Origin: Halopseudomonas aestusnigri
GTDB lineage: Bacteria; Pseudomonadota; Gammaproteobacteria; Pseudomonadales; Pseudomonadaceae
Assembly: GCF_002197985.1 (NCBI RefSeq)
Contig: NZ_NBYK01000001.1
Span: 45,267-109,266 of the forward strand
Direction of reading: 5' to 3'
DNA length: 64,000 nucleotides
The notes under the pieces are model-generated. The model was not told the origin of the DNA. It worked only from the letters and a program-made list of their open reading frames with translations, and did no database searches. The position numbers and the translations under genes are program-made. This document shows, piece after piece, positions 1-10,901 of the stretch. Within the stretch, counting starts at the first letter, position 1, and every line of letters starts with the position of its first letter.

Positions 1-21
1 GTAAGGCTTGTGCGACTGAAC

Positions 22-51
22 AAAAAAACCGGCCATGTGCCGGTTTTTTTT
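22..51. terminator. Bidirectional intrinsic terminator
   Basis: An A-tract (22-28), a CCGGC/GCCGG stem (29-33 with 39-43, loop CATGT) and a T-tract (44-51). The A and T tracts pair too, so it can work on both strands. It lies just beyond the 3' end of the minus-strand betT gene and probably ends that transcript. Confidence 0.8.
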
Positions 52-59
52 GCCTTCGG

Positions 60-73
60 CCCACTCAGGTGGG
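60..73 (-). other. Hairpin with betT stop codon in its loop
   Basis: CCCAC (60-64) pairs with GTGGG (69-73). The four-base loop TCAG contains the complement of the betT TGA stop (65-67). It is the first of about ten similar structures at gene ends in this window and precedes the intrinsic terminator at 22-51. Confidence 0.5.
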
Positions 74-2113
74 TGGTTGTTGCAGCATCTCGTCGTGCTC
101 GGCCATGTTCCAGGGCAGGACGCCCGGCGAGATGTGCAGAAAATGCAGGTATTTTTCGAAGTGGTCGAGGATGTCGCCAATGATTTCCTGCTCATCATAG
201 CCATAAACATCATAGGTTTGCCCGCCGCGGCGCAGGAAGACCTCGGCCCGATAGTAATGCTGCTGAGCATCATCGTCGGTGCGGCGCATTTCCGGGTAGG
301 CGAAGTCCGGCCGCAGGTATTCGCGCAGGCGTATTTCGTAGACGAAGTCCAGCTGGTCGGGCTTGCTGATCTGCAGATAGGCGCGGCCGTTATCGGCATC
401 CAGGGCCGCTTCTGCCGGCCAGCCCTGGGCAACCAGTGCCTGGCTCAGGCGCTGCATGGCGGGCATGGCTGTGTTGTGGATAAAGCCCTCCACCGCCGCG
501 CGATCGGGAAAGTTGACGATACTGGCCAGACGTTTCTTCCAGTTGGCAGCCAGACTGTTGTCGCTGTAGCGGCTGACCTGCATGTGATGCAGCAGACTGA
601 CGTCACGGTGGCCTTCGATGACCAGCGCGCGCCACATGCCGAGCATGGCAATGATCATGATGATGGCGAAGGGCAGGGCGGTGACGATGGTCATGGTCTG
701 CAGGGCACTCAGGCCACCGGCGATCAGCAATACCGCGGCAACCACCCCCTCCAGGATCGCCCAAAAGGCGCGTTGCCATACCGGTGTCTGCAGCACGCCG
801 CCGGAGGCCAGCGAGTCGATCACCAGTGAACCGGAGTCCGATGAGGTGACGAAAAAGGTGACGATCAGCACCACCGTGACGAACGACACGATGCTGGTCA
901 GTGGCAGATGCTCGAAGAGCTTGAACAGCGCAATCGCCTTGTCTGCCTGCACTTCGCTGATCAACGTGGTGTAGCCCTCGTTCATGATCAGGTGCAAGGC
1001 GGTATCGCCAAACACCGAGAACCAGAGGAAGGTGAAGATGGTTGGTACCAGCATGACGCCGAAGACGAACTGGCGGATGGTGCGGCCGCGGCTGATCTTG
1101 GCGATAAATAGTCCGACAAAGGGCGCCCAGGCGATGGTCCAGCCGAAGATGAACAGCGTCCAGTTGCCGATCCAGTCACTGTGGGTGTAGGCCTGCAGGT
1201 TGAAGGTGCGCTCGACAATGTTGTTCAGGTAGCTACCGGTGTTCTGCAGGAAGGCTTCGAGGATGAAGATGGATGGGCCGACCAGAAAGACGAACAGCAT
1301 CAGCGTCACCGCCAGCACCATGTTCAGGATCGACAGGTTCTTTACCCCCTTGTCCAGCCCGGCTACCACTGAAAACAGGGCGAGAGCGGTGACTGCCGCA
1401 ATGGTAATCACCTGCACGCTGCTGGCTACCGGAATGCTCGGCCACAGGTAGTTCAGCCCGGCGTTGATCTGCGCGACCGACAGGCCCAGGGTGGTGGCGA
1501 TACCAAACAGGGTGCCGAGGATGGCGACCACGTCGACCGCGTGCCCGATGGGGCCGTGAATGCGCTCGCCAATCAGCGGGTAGAGGGCCGAGCGCATGGA
1601 CAGGGGCAGGCCGTGCCGAAAGGCAAAGTAGGCCAGTACCAGACCGACCAGGCCGTAGATCGCCCAGATATGAAAACCCCAGTGAAAGAAGGCGATCTGC
1701 ATCGCCTGCTTGGCCGCGTCCAGCGTTTCCGGGGCGCCGGCAGGCGGGCTGGCGAAGTGGGTCACCGGCTCGGCGACGCCAAAGAACAGCAGGGCGATCC
1801 CGTAGCCGGCCGAAAACAGCATCGCGAACCAGGCCGGGAAGCTGTATTGCGGCTCGGCGTGATCCGGCCCCAGCCGGATGTTGCCCCAGCTGCTGCAGGC
1901 GACCAGCACCACAAACAGCAGAAAGCTGGCGACGGCCAGCATATAGAACCAGCCAAAGGTGGTGGTGATATAGCTCAGGGTGCTGGAGAACAGGCTGCCG
2001 GCCAGCTCCGGATTGCTGATGGTACCGATCACCAAAAGCAGGGTAACGATAACGGCAGGGGCAAAGACCGGAACCAGAACGGTTGATTGCCAGCCACGCT
2101 TGACGTCAGTCAT
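65..2113 (-). CDS. betT: BCCT family choline/betaine transporter, BetT-like
   Basis: A 682-residue betaine/choline/carnitine transporter that imports a quaternary ammonium osmoprotectant, driven by an ion gradient across the inner membrane. About 12 hydrophobic segments fill residues 15-500, including the Trp-rich BCCT signature around GWTIAWAPFVGLFIAKISRG. A hydrophilic C-terminal tail of about 180 residues follows; a tail this long is the hallmark of BetT, where it senses osmotic strength, and the length matches E. coli BetT (677). A good Shine-Dalgarno (AAGGAG, 2120-2125) supports the start. No betA, betB or betI lies next to it here, so choline as substrate is inferred from family and tail length. 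Confidence 0.85.
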   Translation of the reverse strand: MTDVKRGWQSTVLVPVFAPAVIVTLLLVIGTISNPELAGSLFSSTLSYITTTFGWFYMLAVASFLLFVVLVACSSWGNIRLGPDHAEPQYSFPAWFAMLFSAGYGIALLFFGVAEPVTHFASPPAGAPETLDAAKQAMQIAFFHWGFHIWAIYGLVGLVLAYFAFRHGLPLSMRSALYPLIGERIHGPIGHAVDVVAILGTLFGIATTLGLSVAQINAGLNYLWPSIPVASSVQVITIAAVTALALFSVVAGLDKGVKNLSILNMVLAVTLMLFVFLVGPSIFILEAFLQNTGSYLNNIVERTFNLQAYTHSDWIGNWTLFIFGWTIAWAPFVGLFIAKISRGRTIRQFVFGVMLVPTIFTFLWFSVFGDTALHLIMNEGYTTLISEVQADKAIALFKLFEHLPLTSIVSFVTVVLIVTFFVTSSDSGSLVIDSLASGGVLQTPVWQRAFWAILEGVVAAVLLIAGGLSALQTMTIVTALPFAIIMIIAMLGMWRALVIEGHRDVSLLHHMQVSRYSDNSLAANWKKRLASIVNFPDRAAVEGFIHNTAMPAMQRLSQALVAQGWPAEAALDADNGRAYLQISKPDQLDFVYEIRLREYLRPDFAYPEMRRTDDDAQQHYYRAEVFLRRGGQTYDVYGYDEQEIIGDILDHFEKYLHFLHISPGVLPWNMAEHDEMLQQPPT

Positions 2114-2136
2114 GCAGATCTCCTTGTCCTGCGTGC

Positions 2137-2155
2137 GCCGGTCCGATGGACCGGC
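2137..2155 (-). promoter_or_regulatory. Leader hairpin upstream of betT ribosome-binding site
   Basis: A perfect 8-bp stem, GCCGGTCC (2137-2144) with GGACCGGC (2148-2155) and loop GAT, lies about 12 bases upstream of the betT Shine-Dalgarno. A second, looser inverted repeat follows: CACGCTG (2181-2187) with CAGCGTG (2214-2220). Either could be an operator or an mRNA leader structure; I cannot assign a regulator. Confidence 0.35.
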
Positions 2156-2269
2156 TGCTCCAGTTAGGCGCTGAACAGGCCACGCTGAGCGTGCGACAGG
2201 CCGGACGTTCGGCCAGCGTGTTCAGTCGTCGACTGTCAGTGGAGGGTACGAGAAGGGGAAAAGTTCCGC

Positions 2270-2662
2270 TCAGTCGCTGGACTGGTCCGGGTCCTGCAGC
2301 TCGATTCGTACGCGGGCGCTGCCGGCGCGGATCATGCCAAGCTGCTCTGCCGCGCGTTGGGAAACATCAATGATGCGGTGGCCGACGAAGGGGCCGCGAT
2401 CATTGATTCGCACGACCACACTGAGACCGTTGTAGGTGTTGGTGACCTTGATAAGCGTGCCGAATGGCAACGCCGGATGGGCAGCTGTCAGGTCGGTTTC
2501 ATCGTAGGGTTCGCCGCTGGCAGTGCGTTTGCCGTGCAGGCGTGAGGAGTAGTAGGAGGCCTTGCCGGTTTGGGTCCAGCCCGGATCGCCGAGCGTTAGC
2601 GCATCGGCGCTGGCGCTCAGCGTTATCAGCGCAGTCAGGGCGGTCAACAGAAAGCGCAGCAT
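2270..2662 (-). CDS. Septal ring lytic transglycosylase RlpA-like protein
   Basis: A 130-residue secreted protein. Residues 1-21 are a hydrophobic signal peptide ending near SASA. Residues 30-125 form a double-psi beta-barrel of the RlpA type: KASYYSSRLHGKRTASGE, then LPFGTLIKVTN, then VVRINDRGPF and RIIDVSQRAAEQLG, with the conserved Asp of NDRGPF visible. Full RlpA proteins cut peptidoglycan lacking stem peptides and carry a C-terminal SPOR domain; this one has only the barrel and no lipobox, so it is a minimal periplasmic relative. It sits downstream of gatB in the same direction, after a 56-base gap holding a hairpin. Confidence 0.8.
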   Translation of the reverse strand: MLRFLLTALTALITLSASADALTLGDPGWTQTGKASYYSSRLHGKRTASGEPYDETDLTAAHPALPFGTLIKVTNTYNGLSVVVRINDRGPFVGHRIIDVSQRAAEQLGMIRAGSARVRIELQDPDQSSD

Positions 2663-2678
2663 GGGGTGAAGTCCGGTT

Positions 2679-2712
2679 AGGCGGCGGAGCCTGTATGACC
2701 GCGCCGCCGCCT
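2679..2712 (-). terminator. Hairpin after gatB
   Basis: A 9-bp GC-rich stem, AGGCGGCGG (2679-2687) with CCGCCGCCT (2704-2712), and a 16-base loop, just 3' of gatB on the minus strand. No U-tract is present, so termination would be weak. Confidence 0.35.
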
Positions 2713-2718
2713 CCCGGT

Positions 2719-4176
2719 TCAGCCTTCCAGCTTCTTGCGCAGCAGGTCGTTGACCTGCTGGGGGTTGGCCTTGCCCTTGGATGCCTTCATCGCCTGGCCG
2801 ACAAAGAAACCGAACATCTTGCCGCGCTTGGCTTCGTCGCTCGCGCGGTACTGCTCGACCTGTGCTGCATTGGCTGCCAATACCTCGTCCAGCATGGCCT
2901 CGATCGCGCCGCTGTCGGTGACCTGCTTGAGCCCCTTGGCTTCGATGATCTCATCGGCAGAGTCGCCTTCACCGGCAGCCAGTGCCTCGAACACCATCTT
3001 GGCGATCTTGCCGCTGATGGTGTTGTCCTTGATGCGCAGTATCATGCCGCCGAGTTGCGCAGCGCTGACCGGCGACTGCTCGATCTCCAGGCCTTCCTTG
3101 TTGAGCAGGCTGGACAGCTCGCCCATCACCCAGTTGGCGGCCAGCTTGGCGTCGCCGCAGGTCTGTTGAACCTGCTCGAAGTAGTCCGCTAGTTCGCGGC
3201 TTGCGCTCAAGACGCTGGCGTCGTAGGTCGACAGGCCGAACTGGCTCTCGAAGCGTTCGCGTTTTTGCTGCGGCAGTTCTGGCAGCTCGCCACGGACTTC
3301 TTCGATAAAGCTCGGTTCCAGCACGACTGGCAGCAGGTCAGGGCAGGGGAAGTAACGGTAATCGTTGGCTTCTTCCTTGCTGCGCATGGAACGGGTTTCG
3401 TCCTTGTTCGGATCGTACAGGCGGGTTTCCTGTACCACCTTGCCGCCATCCTCGATCAGCTCGATCTGGCGCTGGACTTCGGTGTTGATCGCCTTCTCGA
3501 TAAAGCGGAACGAGTTGACGTTCTTGATCTCGCAGCGGGTGCCGAACTCGGTCTGGCCTTTGGGGCGCACCGAGACGTTGCAGTCGCAGCGCAGCGAGCC
3601 CTCGGCCATGTTGCCGTCGCAAATGCCGAGATAACGCACCAGCGAGTGGATGGTCTTGGCGTAGGCGACGGCTTCCTTGGCGCTGCGCATGTCCGGCTCG
3701 GAAACGATTTCCAGCAGCGGGGTGCCGGCACGGTTGAGGTCGATGCCGCTCATGCCGTGGAAGTCTTCGTGCAGGCTCTTGCCGGCGTCTTCTTCCAGGT
3801 GCGCGCGGGTCACACCAACACGTTTGACGGTGCCGTCTTCCAGGGTGATGTCCAGATAGCCCTTGCCGACGATGGGGTGATCCATCTGGCTGGTCTGGTA
3901 GCCCTTGGGCAGATCCGGGTAGAAGTAGTTCTTGCGCGCGAACACGTTGGTCATGCCGATCTCGGCGTCGATCGCCAGGCCGAACTTGACTGCGTTGCGC
4001 ACGGCCTGGGCGTTGAGCACCGGCAGGGTGCCCGGCATGCCCAGGTCAACCAGGCTGGCCTGGGTGTTGGGCTCGGCGCCGAAGGTGGTGGCGCTGCCGG
4101 AGAAGATCTTCGACGCGGTGGTGAGCTGGGCGTGGATTTCCAGCCCGATGACGATTTCCCATTGCATTGCTGTCAA
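2719..4176 (-). CDS. gatB: Asp/Glu-tRNA(Asn/Gln) amidotransferase subunit B
   Basis: Kinase-like subunit of GatCAB, which phosphorylates the Asp or Glu on mischarged tRNA and amidates it with ammonia from GatA. It has 485 residues, the normal length. The N-terminal catalytic cradle is clear ([13 protein letters not shown] at residue 6, then the PDLPKGYQ and [10 protein letters not shown] blocks), followed by the C-terminal helical and YqeY-like tail that grips tRNA (residues about 330-485, ending [13 protein letters not shown]). It is last in gatC-gatA-gatB, 5 bases after gatA. In Pseudomonas this complex makes Asn-tRNA. Confidence 0.97.
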   Translation of the reverse strand: MTAMQWEIVIGLEIHAQLTTASKIFSGSATTFGAEPNTQASLVDLGMPGTLPVLNAQAVRNAVKFGLAIDAEIGMTNVFARKNYFYPDLPKGYQTSQMDHPIVGKGYLDITLEDGTVKRVGVTRAHLEEDAGKSLHEDFHGMSGIDLNRAGTPLLEIVSEPDMRSAKEAVAYAKTIHSLVRYLGICDGNMAEGSLRCDCNVSVRPKGQTEFGTRCEIKNVNSFRFIEKAINTEVQRQIELIEDGGKVVQETRLYDPNKDETRSMRSKEEANDYRYFPCPDLLPVVLEPSFIEEVRGELPELPQQKRERFESQFGLSTYDASVLSASRELADYFEQVQQTCGDAKLAANWVMGELSSLLNKEGLEIEQSPVSAAQLGGMILRIKDNTISGKIAKMVFEALAAGEGDSADEIIEAKGLKQVTDSGAIEAMLDEVLAANAAQVEQYRASDEAKRGKMFGFFVGQAMKASKGKANPQQVNDLLRKKLEG

Positions 4177-4181
4177 TCCTC

Positions 4182-5633
4182 TCAGTAGCCGGCCGGAGCG
4201 CGCTGGTGCCAGTCGGTAACCTGCTGGTACTGGTGCGCGATGTTGAGCAGACGGGCTTCGCTGAAGTAGGGCCCCAGCAGTTGCATGCCCAGCGGCAGAC
4301 CGTTGGCAAACCCGGCGGGCAGGGCGATGCCCGGGACGCCGGCCAGGTTGGCGGTAATGGTGTAGATGTCGGTCAGGTAAAGGCTGACCGGGTCGTCGAT
4401 CTTCTCGCCGATCTTGAACGCCGGGGTCGGCGAGGTCGGGCAGAGGATCACATCGACCTGTTCGTAGGCGGCCATGAAGTCGTTCTTGATCAGGCGACGG
4501 ATCTTCTGGGCTTTGAGGTAATAGGCATCGTAGTAACCGGCCGACAGTGCGTAGGTGCCGACCATGATGCGGCGCTTGACCTCGGCGCCGAAACCTTCTG
4601 CACGCGAGCGCTTGTAAAGGTCGGTCAGGTCGGCCGGGTGGTCGCAGCGGTAGCCGAAGCGCACGCCGTCAAAGCGTGACAGGTTGGAGGAGGCTTCAGC
4701 GGGGGCGATGACGTAGTAGGCGGGAATCGCCAGCTCGGCGTTCGGCAGGCTGATTTCCCTGACTTCGGCGCCGAGCGCCTGAAATTGCTTGACCGCGGCG
4801 CTGATGGCGTCGCTGGTCGCTGCGTCCAGGCCGGCGGCGAAGTATTCCTTCGGCAGGCCGATGCGCAGCCCCTTGAGCGAGTCGCTCAGGCTGGCGCTGT
4901 AGTCCGGGACTGGCTGTTCGACGCTGGTGGAATCCTTGGCGTCGAAACCGGCCATGACCTGCAGCATCAGGGCGCAGTCTTCGGCGGTACGGGCCATCGG
5001 GCCGCCTTGATCCAGGCTCGAAGCGTAGGCCACCATGCCCCAGCGTGAAACCCGTCCGTAGGTCGGCTTCAGACCGGTCAGGGCGGTGAAGCCGGCGGGC
5101 TGGCGGATCGAGCCCCCGGTGTCTGTGCCGGTTGCTGCGACACACAGGCGGCCGGCAACAGCGGCAGCGGAGCCGCCGGAGGAGCCGCCGGGTACGCGAT
5201 CGGTGTCCCACGGGTTGCGGGTCGGGCCGTAGAAGCTGGACTCAGTGGATGAGCCCATGGCGAATTCGTCGAGGTTGGTCTTGCCAAGGCTGACCGCGCC
5301 GGCATCCAGAAAACGCTGGGTGACGGTGGATTCGTACGGCGAAATGAAGTTGTCGAGCATCTTCGAGCCGCAGCTGGTGCGCTGGCCCTGGGTACAGAAC
5401 AGGTCCTTGTGCGCCAGCGGGATGCCGGTCAGCGGCCCTGCGTTGCCGGCGGCGATGCGGGCATCCGCTGCTGCGGCCTGCTCAAGGGCCGATTCGGCGG
5501 TAACGGTGATATAGCTGTTGAGGCTGCCATCAAGCTGCTCAATGCGCTTGAGGTAGTGTTGAGTCAGCTCGACGCTGGAAAGCGTCTTGTTCTGCAAGGC
5601 CTGTGACAGTTCGGCCAGAGTTTTCTCGTGCAT
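4182..5633 (-). CDS. gatA: Asp/Glu-tRNA amidotransferase subunit A (glutamine amidase)
   Basis: Amidase-signature glutaminase of GatCAB that releases ammonia for transfer to the tRNA-bound acid. It has 483 residues. The Ser-cisSer-Lys triad is visible: Lys in [10 protein letters not shown] near residue 77, and the two Ser positions within [16 protein letters not shown] and [12 protein letters not shown] (residues about 150-180). It is the middle gene of gatCAB, with 30 bases to gatC and 5 to gatB, which implies translational coupling. Confidence 0.97.
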   Translation of the reverse strand: MHEKTLAELSQALQNKTLSSVELTQHYLKRIEQLDGSLNSYITVTAESALEQAAAADARIAAGNAGPLTGIPLAHKDLFCTQGQRTSCGSKMLDNFISPYESTVTQRFLDAGAVSLGKTNLDEFAMGSSTESSFYGPTRNPWDTDRVPGGSSGGSAAAVAGRLCVAATGTDTGGSIRQPAGFTALTGLKPTYGRVSRWGMVAYASSLDQGGPMARTAEDCALMLQVMAGFDAKDSTSVEQPVPDYSASLSDSLKGLRIGLPKEYFAAGLDAATSDAISAAVKQFQALGAEVREISLPNAELAIPAYYVIAPAEASSNLSRFDGVRFGYRCDHPADLTDLYKRSRAEGFGAEVKRRIMVGTYALSAGYYDAYYLKAQKIRRLIKNDFMAAYEQVDVILCPTSPTPAFKIGEKIDDPVSLYLTDIYTITANLAGVPGIALPAGFANGLPLGMQLLGPYFSEARLLNIAHQYQQVTDWHQRAPAGY

Positions 5634-5663
5634 GGATGTGTCTCTTGTCTGGGCGCGGCAGTA

Positions 5664-5951
5664 TTATTCGATGACCTTTGGAACCAGATACAGGCCGGCT
5701 TCAGTGGCCGGTGCAATGGCCTGGTAGGCCTCGCGCTGGTTGCTTTCGGTTACCTCGTCGGCGCGCAGGCGCTGGGTGGTTTCCAGCGGATGGGCCAGCG
5801 GTGCGACGGCGCTGGTATCCACCGCCTGCATCTTGTCGATCAGCTCAAGAATGCCGGACAGTTTGGCGGTGGTTGCCGGGATGTCGTCTTCGCTGAGGGC
5901 GATTCGGGCCAGATGCGCGATCTTTTCCACATCGGTGCGGTCCAGGGACAT
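5664..5951 (-). CDS. gatC: Asp/Glu-tRNA amidotransferase subunit C
   Basis: Small stabilising subunit (95 residues) that wraps the GatA-GatB interface. The reading frame is open further upstream, but family length and the standard beginning [17 protein letters not shown] place the start at 5951. The typical ending [17 protein letters not shown] and [10 protein letters not shown] is present. First gene of the gatCAB operon, divergent from mreB. Confidence 0.93.
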   Translation of the reverse strand: MSLDRTDVEKIAHLARIALSEDDIPATTAKLSGILELIDKMQAVDTSAVAPLAHPLETTQRLRADEVTESNQREAYQAIAPATEAGLYLVPKVIE

Positions 5952-7301
<1,350 letters not shown>

Positions 7302-7393
7302 TCAGGCTGGTGGCAAGCCGCGCGGGACGGGAGTGCCGGCTCTGTCCGGCTTGCCGCTGACGGCAACTAACCTGTGGCTGCGAGGAGCCTGCC

Positions 7394-8332
7394 ATCAAAC
7401 CGCTATTCATCAAGGGACCGTCGCTCGGCGTTCGCCTGGTTGTGCTGACGGTGCTGTCCATCGCCCTGATGGTGGTGGACGCCCGCTTCGATGCCCTCAA
7501 ACCGCTGCGTGCCCAGCTCGGCCTGCTGGTCGCACCGCTGTATTCTGCTGCTGAAATGCCGGTGCGCGCCTGGCAGACGGTAACCGAGCTGACCACCAGT
7601 CGGGCTCAGCTGATTGCCGAGAACGAGCGCCTGCGCGCCGAAGCGCTGCTGACCCAGCGCAAGCTGCAGAAGTTGGCAACGCTGACGGAGCAGAACGTGC
7701 GCCTGCGCGAATTGCTCAATTCCTCCTCTCTGGTCGACGAACGGGTGCTGGTCTCCGAGTTGATCGGCGTCGATCCCAACCCCTTTACCCAGCGGATTCT
7801 GATTGACAAGGGCGAGGTTGACGGTGTCTTCCTCGGTCAGCCGGTGCTCGATGCAACCGGTCTGATGGGACAGGTTGTCGAGGTGCTGCCGCACAGTGCC
7901 CGGGTACTGCTTATTACGGACGCCTCCCACAGCCTGCCGGTGCAAATCAATCGCAACGGTCTGCGCGCCCTGGCTGCCGGGACCGGGCGTAACGAATGGC
8001 TCGAGCTGCGCTTTGTGGGTGATACCGCCGATGTGCGCGAGGGCGATATTGTGGTCAGCTCCGGGCTGGGGCAACGCTTCCCGGCGGGCTACCCGGTCGG
8101 GCGGGTGCATTCGGTGATTCGTCACCCGGCCCAGTCCTTTGCCGAGGTGCGCGTGACACCTTCGGCTCAGCTCAACCGCAGCCGTTACCTGCTGCTGGTG
8201 TTCAGTCCGGAAAGTGGCTATGGCGACGTGTTGCCGGCGCTCGAGCTGTTGCCTGATGACGCCCCGGACGCTGCCGAGGACGTCGAATCTGCAACGGATG
8301 CTGAAGCGGAGGAGGCAGGCAATGCAGACTAG
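7394..8332 (+). CDS. mreC: Rod shape-determining protein MreC (apparent ATC start)
   Basis: Periplasmic scaffold of the elongasome, anchored by one N-terminal helix. A coiled coil (residues about 60-110) precedes the beta-domain pair containing GQVVEVLPHSARVLLITDAS and GDIVVSSGLGQRFPAGYPVG. No ATG, GTG or TTG lies in frame between the stop at 7358 and 7442. Starting at GTG 7442 would remove the basic lead-in and part of the membrane helix. Instead GAGGAG (7382-7387) sits six bases before ATC at 7394, giving a 312-residue protein beginning (M)KPLFIKGPSLGVRL. I therefore place the start at ATC; GTG 7442 is the fallback. The acidic C-terminus (DDAPDAAEDVESATDAEAEE) overlaps mreD. Confidence 0.85.
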   Translation: MKPLFIKGPSLGVRLVVLTVLSIALMVVDARFDALKPLRAQLGLLVAPLYSAAEMPVRAWQTVTELTTSRAQLIAENERLRAEALLTQRKLQKLATLTEQNVRLRELLNSSSLVDERVLVSELIGVDPNPFTQRILIDKGEVDGVFLGQPVLDATGLMGQVVEVLPHSARVLLITDASHSLPVQINRNGLRALAAGTGRNEWLELRFVGDTADVREGDIVVSSGLGQRFPAGYPVGRVHSVIRHPAQSFAEVRVTPSAQLNRSRYLLLVFSPESGYGDVLPALELLPDDAPDAAEDVESATDAEAEEAGNAD

Positions 8333-8795
8333 TCTGGCCATTATCCTGAGTATTCTGGTAGCGCTGTTGCTGAGTGTCATGCCGATGCCTGATCCAGTCA
8401 GCCTGGGGCGGCCCATGTGGCTGGCAATGGTGCTGGCCTACTGGGTCATGGCGCTGCCTCACCGGGTTGGTCTGCTGACTGCGTGGCTGACCGGGCTGGT
8501 GTCAGACGTGCTTTTCGGTCAGCTATTCGGCCAGAATGCGCTGGTCATGACACTGGTGGTCTGGATGGTTTTGCTGCTGTACCAGCGCATCCGGCGCTTC
8601 CCGCTATGGCAGCAGAGCCTGGTGATGCTGCCGGTGTTTGGCATCGCCCAGATGGTTCTGCTGTGGCTCAACAGCCTCAGTGGCAATCGCCCGCCGACGC
8701 TGCTGTTTTTGCTCCCGGCCGTGGTCAGCGCAGTGCTGTGGCCCTGGGTTTTCTCCCTGTTACGCGGGGTAAGGCGGCGATTCCATGTCAACTGA
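8322..8795 (+). CDS. mreD: Rod shape-determining membrane protein MreD
   Basis: Integral membrane partner of MreC (157 residues) with about five hydrophobic segments from [20 protein letters not shown] to the end. GGAGG just upstream and the 11-base overlap with mreC favour the ATG at 8322. The overlap with both mreC and maf indicates tight translational coupling. Confidence 0.93.
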   Translation: MQTSLAIILSILVALLLSVMPMPDPVSLGRPMWLAMVLAYWVMALPHRVGLLTAWLTGLVSDVLFGQLFGQNALVMTLVVWMVLLLYQRIRRFPLWQQSLVMLPVFGIAQMVLLWLNSLSGNRPPTLLFLLPAVVSAVLWPWVFSLLRGVRRRFHVN

Positions 8796-9366
8796 ACTGT
8801 TGCTGGCCTCCGGCTCCCCGCGCCGGCGCGAACTGCTCGAACAGATTGGGGTGCCAACAGCACGCCTGCTCTGCAGCGTTGATGAACAGGTCCGACCGGG
8901 CGAGGCTCCGGTGGACTATGTTGAACGCGTAACCCGTGACAAGATCCGCGCCGCGATTCAGGCCGCGCCGGGGCGGGTGGTCCTGGCGGCCGACACGGCG
9001 GTGGTGCTGGGCGATCGGATTCTCGGCAAACCGGTTGATCGCGCCGATGCACTGCAGATGCTGAGCGCCCTGTCCGCGGCCGAGCATCTGGTCATGACCG
9101 CAGTGGCAGTGGGTTGCGATCAACGCATCGAGCTGGTTCGAGTGGATACCCGGGTCCGCTTCCGGGCGTTGCAGGCTGATGAGATTGCTGCTTACTGGGA
9201 TACCGGCGAGCCGGCTGATAAGGCAGGCAGTTATGGCATTCAGGGATTGGGCGCGATTTTCGTCGAGCGTATCGAGGGCAGCTACAGCGCCGTGGTGGGT
9301 TTGCCGCTGCAGGAAACCGCGACGTTACTCAAATCCTTTGGCATCCCCTGCTGGCAGCGCTTCTGA
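8785..9366 (+). CDS. maf: Maf-family nucleotide pyrophosphatase
   Basis: House-cleaning nucleoside triphosphate pyrophosphatase (193 residues). It opens with the Maf signature [17 protein letters not shown], followed by [20 protein letters not shown] with its catalytic acidic residue, and ends with [30 protein letters not shown]. Family members hydrolyse dTTP/UTP or modified nucleotides; the exact substrate is not decided here. It overlaps mreD by 11 bases. Confidence 0.93.
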   Translation: MSTELLLASGSPRRRELLEQIGVPTARLLCSVDEQVRPGEAPVDYVERVTRDKIRAAIQAAPGRVVLAADTAVVLGDRILGKPVDRADALQMLSALSAAEHLVMTAVAVGCDQRIELVRVDTRVRFRALQADEIAAYWDTGEPADKAGSYGIQGLGAIFVERIEGSYSAVVGLPLQETATLLKSFGIPCWQRF

Positions 9367-9428
9367 CGCGGCTGTTCCAGGGCTCGGATCACCGGTATTC
9401 TGGTGACAGAACAGGAGTGGTAGAGCCC

Positions 9429-10886
9429 ATGAGTGAAGAAATTCTGATCAATATCACGCCGATGGAGACCCGCGTTGCGCTGGTCGAGAACGGCGTGCTG
9501 CAGGAAGTCCACATCGAGCGCACACAGCGCCGCGGTATTGTCGGCAATATCTACAAGGGCAAGGTGGTTCGTGTGCTGCCTGGCATGCAGGCAGCGTTCG
9601 TCGATATTGGCCTTGAGCGTGCGGCATTTATCCACGCCTCGGAAATTTCCGACCGTGAGGGCCAGGCGGTCGAGCCGATCAGTGCACTTGTGCATGAGGG
9701 TAAGGCGCTGGTGGTGCAGGTTACCAAGGATCCGATCGGTACCAAGGGTGCACGCTTGACCACCCATCTGTCGGTGCCCTCGCGCTATCTGGTCTATATG
9801 CCGCGGACACCGCATGTCGGTATCTCCCTGAAAATCGAGGACGAGGCCGAGCGTGAAAGGCTCAAGCAGGTGGTTGCCGACTCGCTTGAGCAGGAGGGGA
9901 TTCAGGAAGCCGGTGGCTATATTTTGCGTACCGCCGCCGAGGGCGCCCGGCAGGAAGATATCCTGGTCGATATCCGCTACGTGCGCCGCCTGTGGCAGCA
10001 GATAAGCCAGCAGATGGGCTCCGCGCCTGCCCCTTCGGTTATCTACGAAGACTTGCCGCTGGCCCTGCGCACCCTGCGCGATCTGGCCAACCCCAGGCTG
10101 GAAAAGATTCGCATCGACTCGCGGGAGACCTTTCAGAAGGTCGAGCAGTTCGTCCATGAGCTGATGCCTGGGGTCGAAGAATTGCTGGAGCACTACCCGG
10201 GCGAGCGACCGATCTTCGACCTCTACAGTGTCGAGGATGAAATTCAGCGGGCCATGGAGCGCCGGGTGATGCTCAAGTCCGGCGGGCATCTGGTGATCGA
10301 TCAGACTGAAGCGATGACCACCATCGATGTCAACACCGGCGCCTTCGTGGGTCACCGCAACCTTGAGGAAACCATCTTCAAGACCAATCTGGAGGCGGCG
10401 ACCGCCATTGCCCGTCAGCTGCGGCTGCGTAACCTCGGCGGCATCATCATCATCGACTTCATCGATATGGAAGACGAGGAGCATCAGCGCCAGGTTCAGC
10501 GCACGCTGGAAAAGCAGCTGGAGCGCGATCACGCCAAGACCAATATCATCGGCATCACCGAGCTGGGGCTGGTGCAGATGACCCGCAAGCGCACCCGCGA
10601 GAGTCTCGAGCAGGTGCTGTGCGAGCCCTGCCCCAGCTGCCAGGGCCGGGGCATTCAGAAGACCCCGGAAACCGTGTGCTACGAAATCTTCCGGGAAATC
10701 CTGCGTGAGGCGCGTGCCTATCAGGCGGGAGCCTATATGGTACTGGCCTCACAGTCGGTGGTGGATCGGCTGCTTGACGAGGAGTCCGGGAACGTCGCTG
10801 ACCTTGAGTTGTTCATTGAGCGCCCGATCAAGTTCCAGGTGGAAACCATGTACACCCAGGAGCAGTATGACGTGGTGCTGATGTAA
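9429..10886 (+). CDS. rng: Ribonuclease G
   Basis: Single-strand endoribonuclease of the RNase E/G family (485 residues) that matures the 16S rRNA 5' end. It begins MSEEILINITPMETRVAL; an in-frame GTG 12 bases upstream is less likely. S1 domain residues about 35-125 (GNIYKGKVVRVLPGMQAAFV). Metal-binding Asp300 (IDVNTG) and Asp343 (IIIDFIDME) match Asp303 and Asp346 of RNase E. The Zn-link is CEPCPSCQGRG. There is no degradosome scaffold tail, so this is RNase G rather than E. It follows maf by 62 bases. Confidence 0.95.
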   Translation: MSEEILINITPMETRVALVENGVLQEVHIERTQRRGIVGNIYKGKVVRVLPGMQAAFVDIGLERAAFIHASEISDREGQAVEPISALVHEGKALVVQVTKDPIGTKGARLTTHLSVPSRYLVYMPRTPHVGISLKIEDEAERERLKQVVADSLEQEGIQEAGGYILRTAAEGARQEDILVDIRYVRRLWQQISQQMGSAPAPSVIYEDLPLALRTLRDLANPRLEKIRIDSRETFQKVEQFVHELMPGVEELLEHYPGERPIFDLYSVEDEIQRAMERRVMLKSGGHLVIDQTEAMTTIDVNTGAFVGHRNLEETIFKTNLEAATAIARQLRLRNLGGIIIIDFIDMEDEEHQRQVQRTLEKQLERDHAKTNIIGITELGLVQMTRKRTRESLEQVLCEPCPSCQGRGIQKTPETVCYEIFREILREARAYQAGAYMVLASQSVVDRLLDEESGNVADLELFIERPIKFQVETMYTQEQYDVVLM

Positions 10887-10901
10887 TGGGACGTTGATCC
10901 G

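Noticed and set aside
3265..4188. 307-codon open frame antisense to gatB
   Set aside because: Shadow of gatB, which has intact family motifs and operon context.
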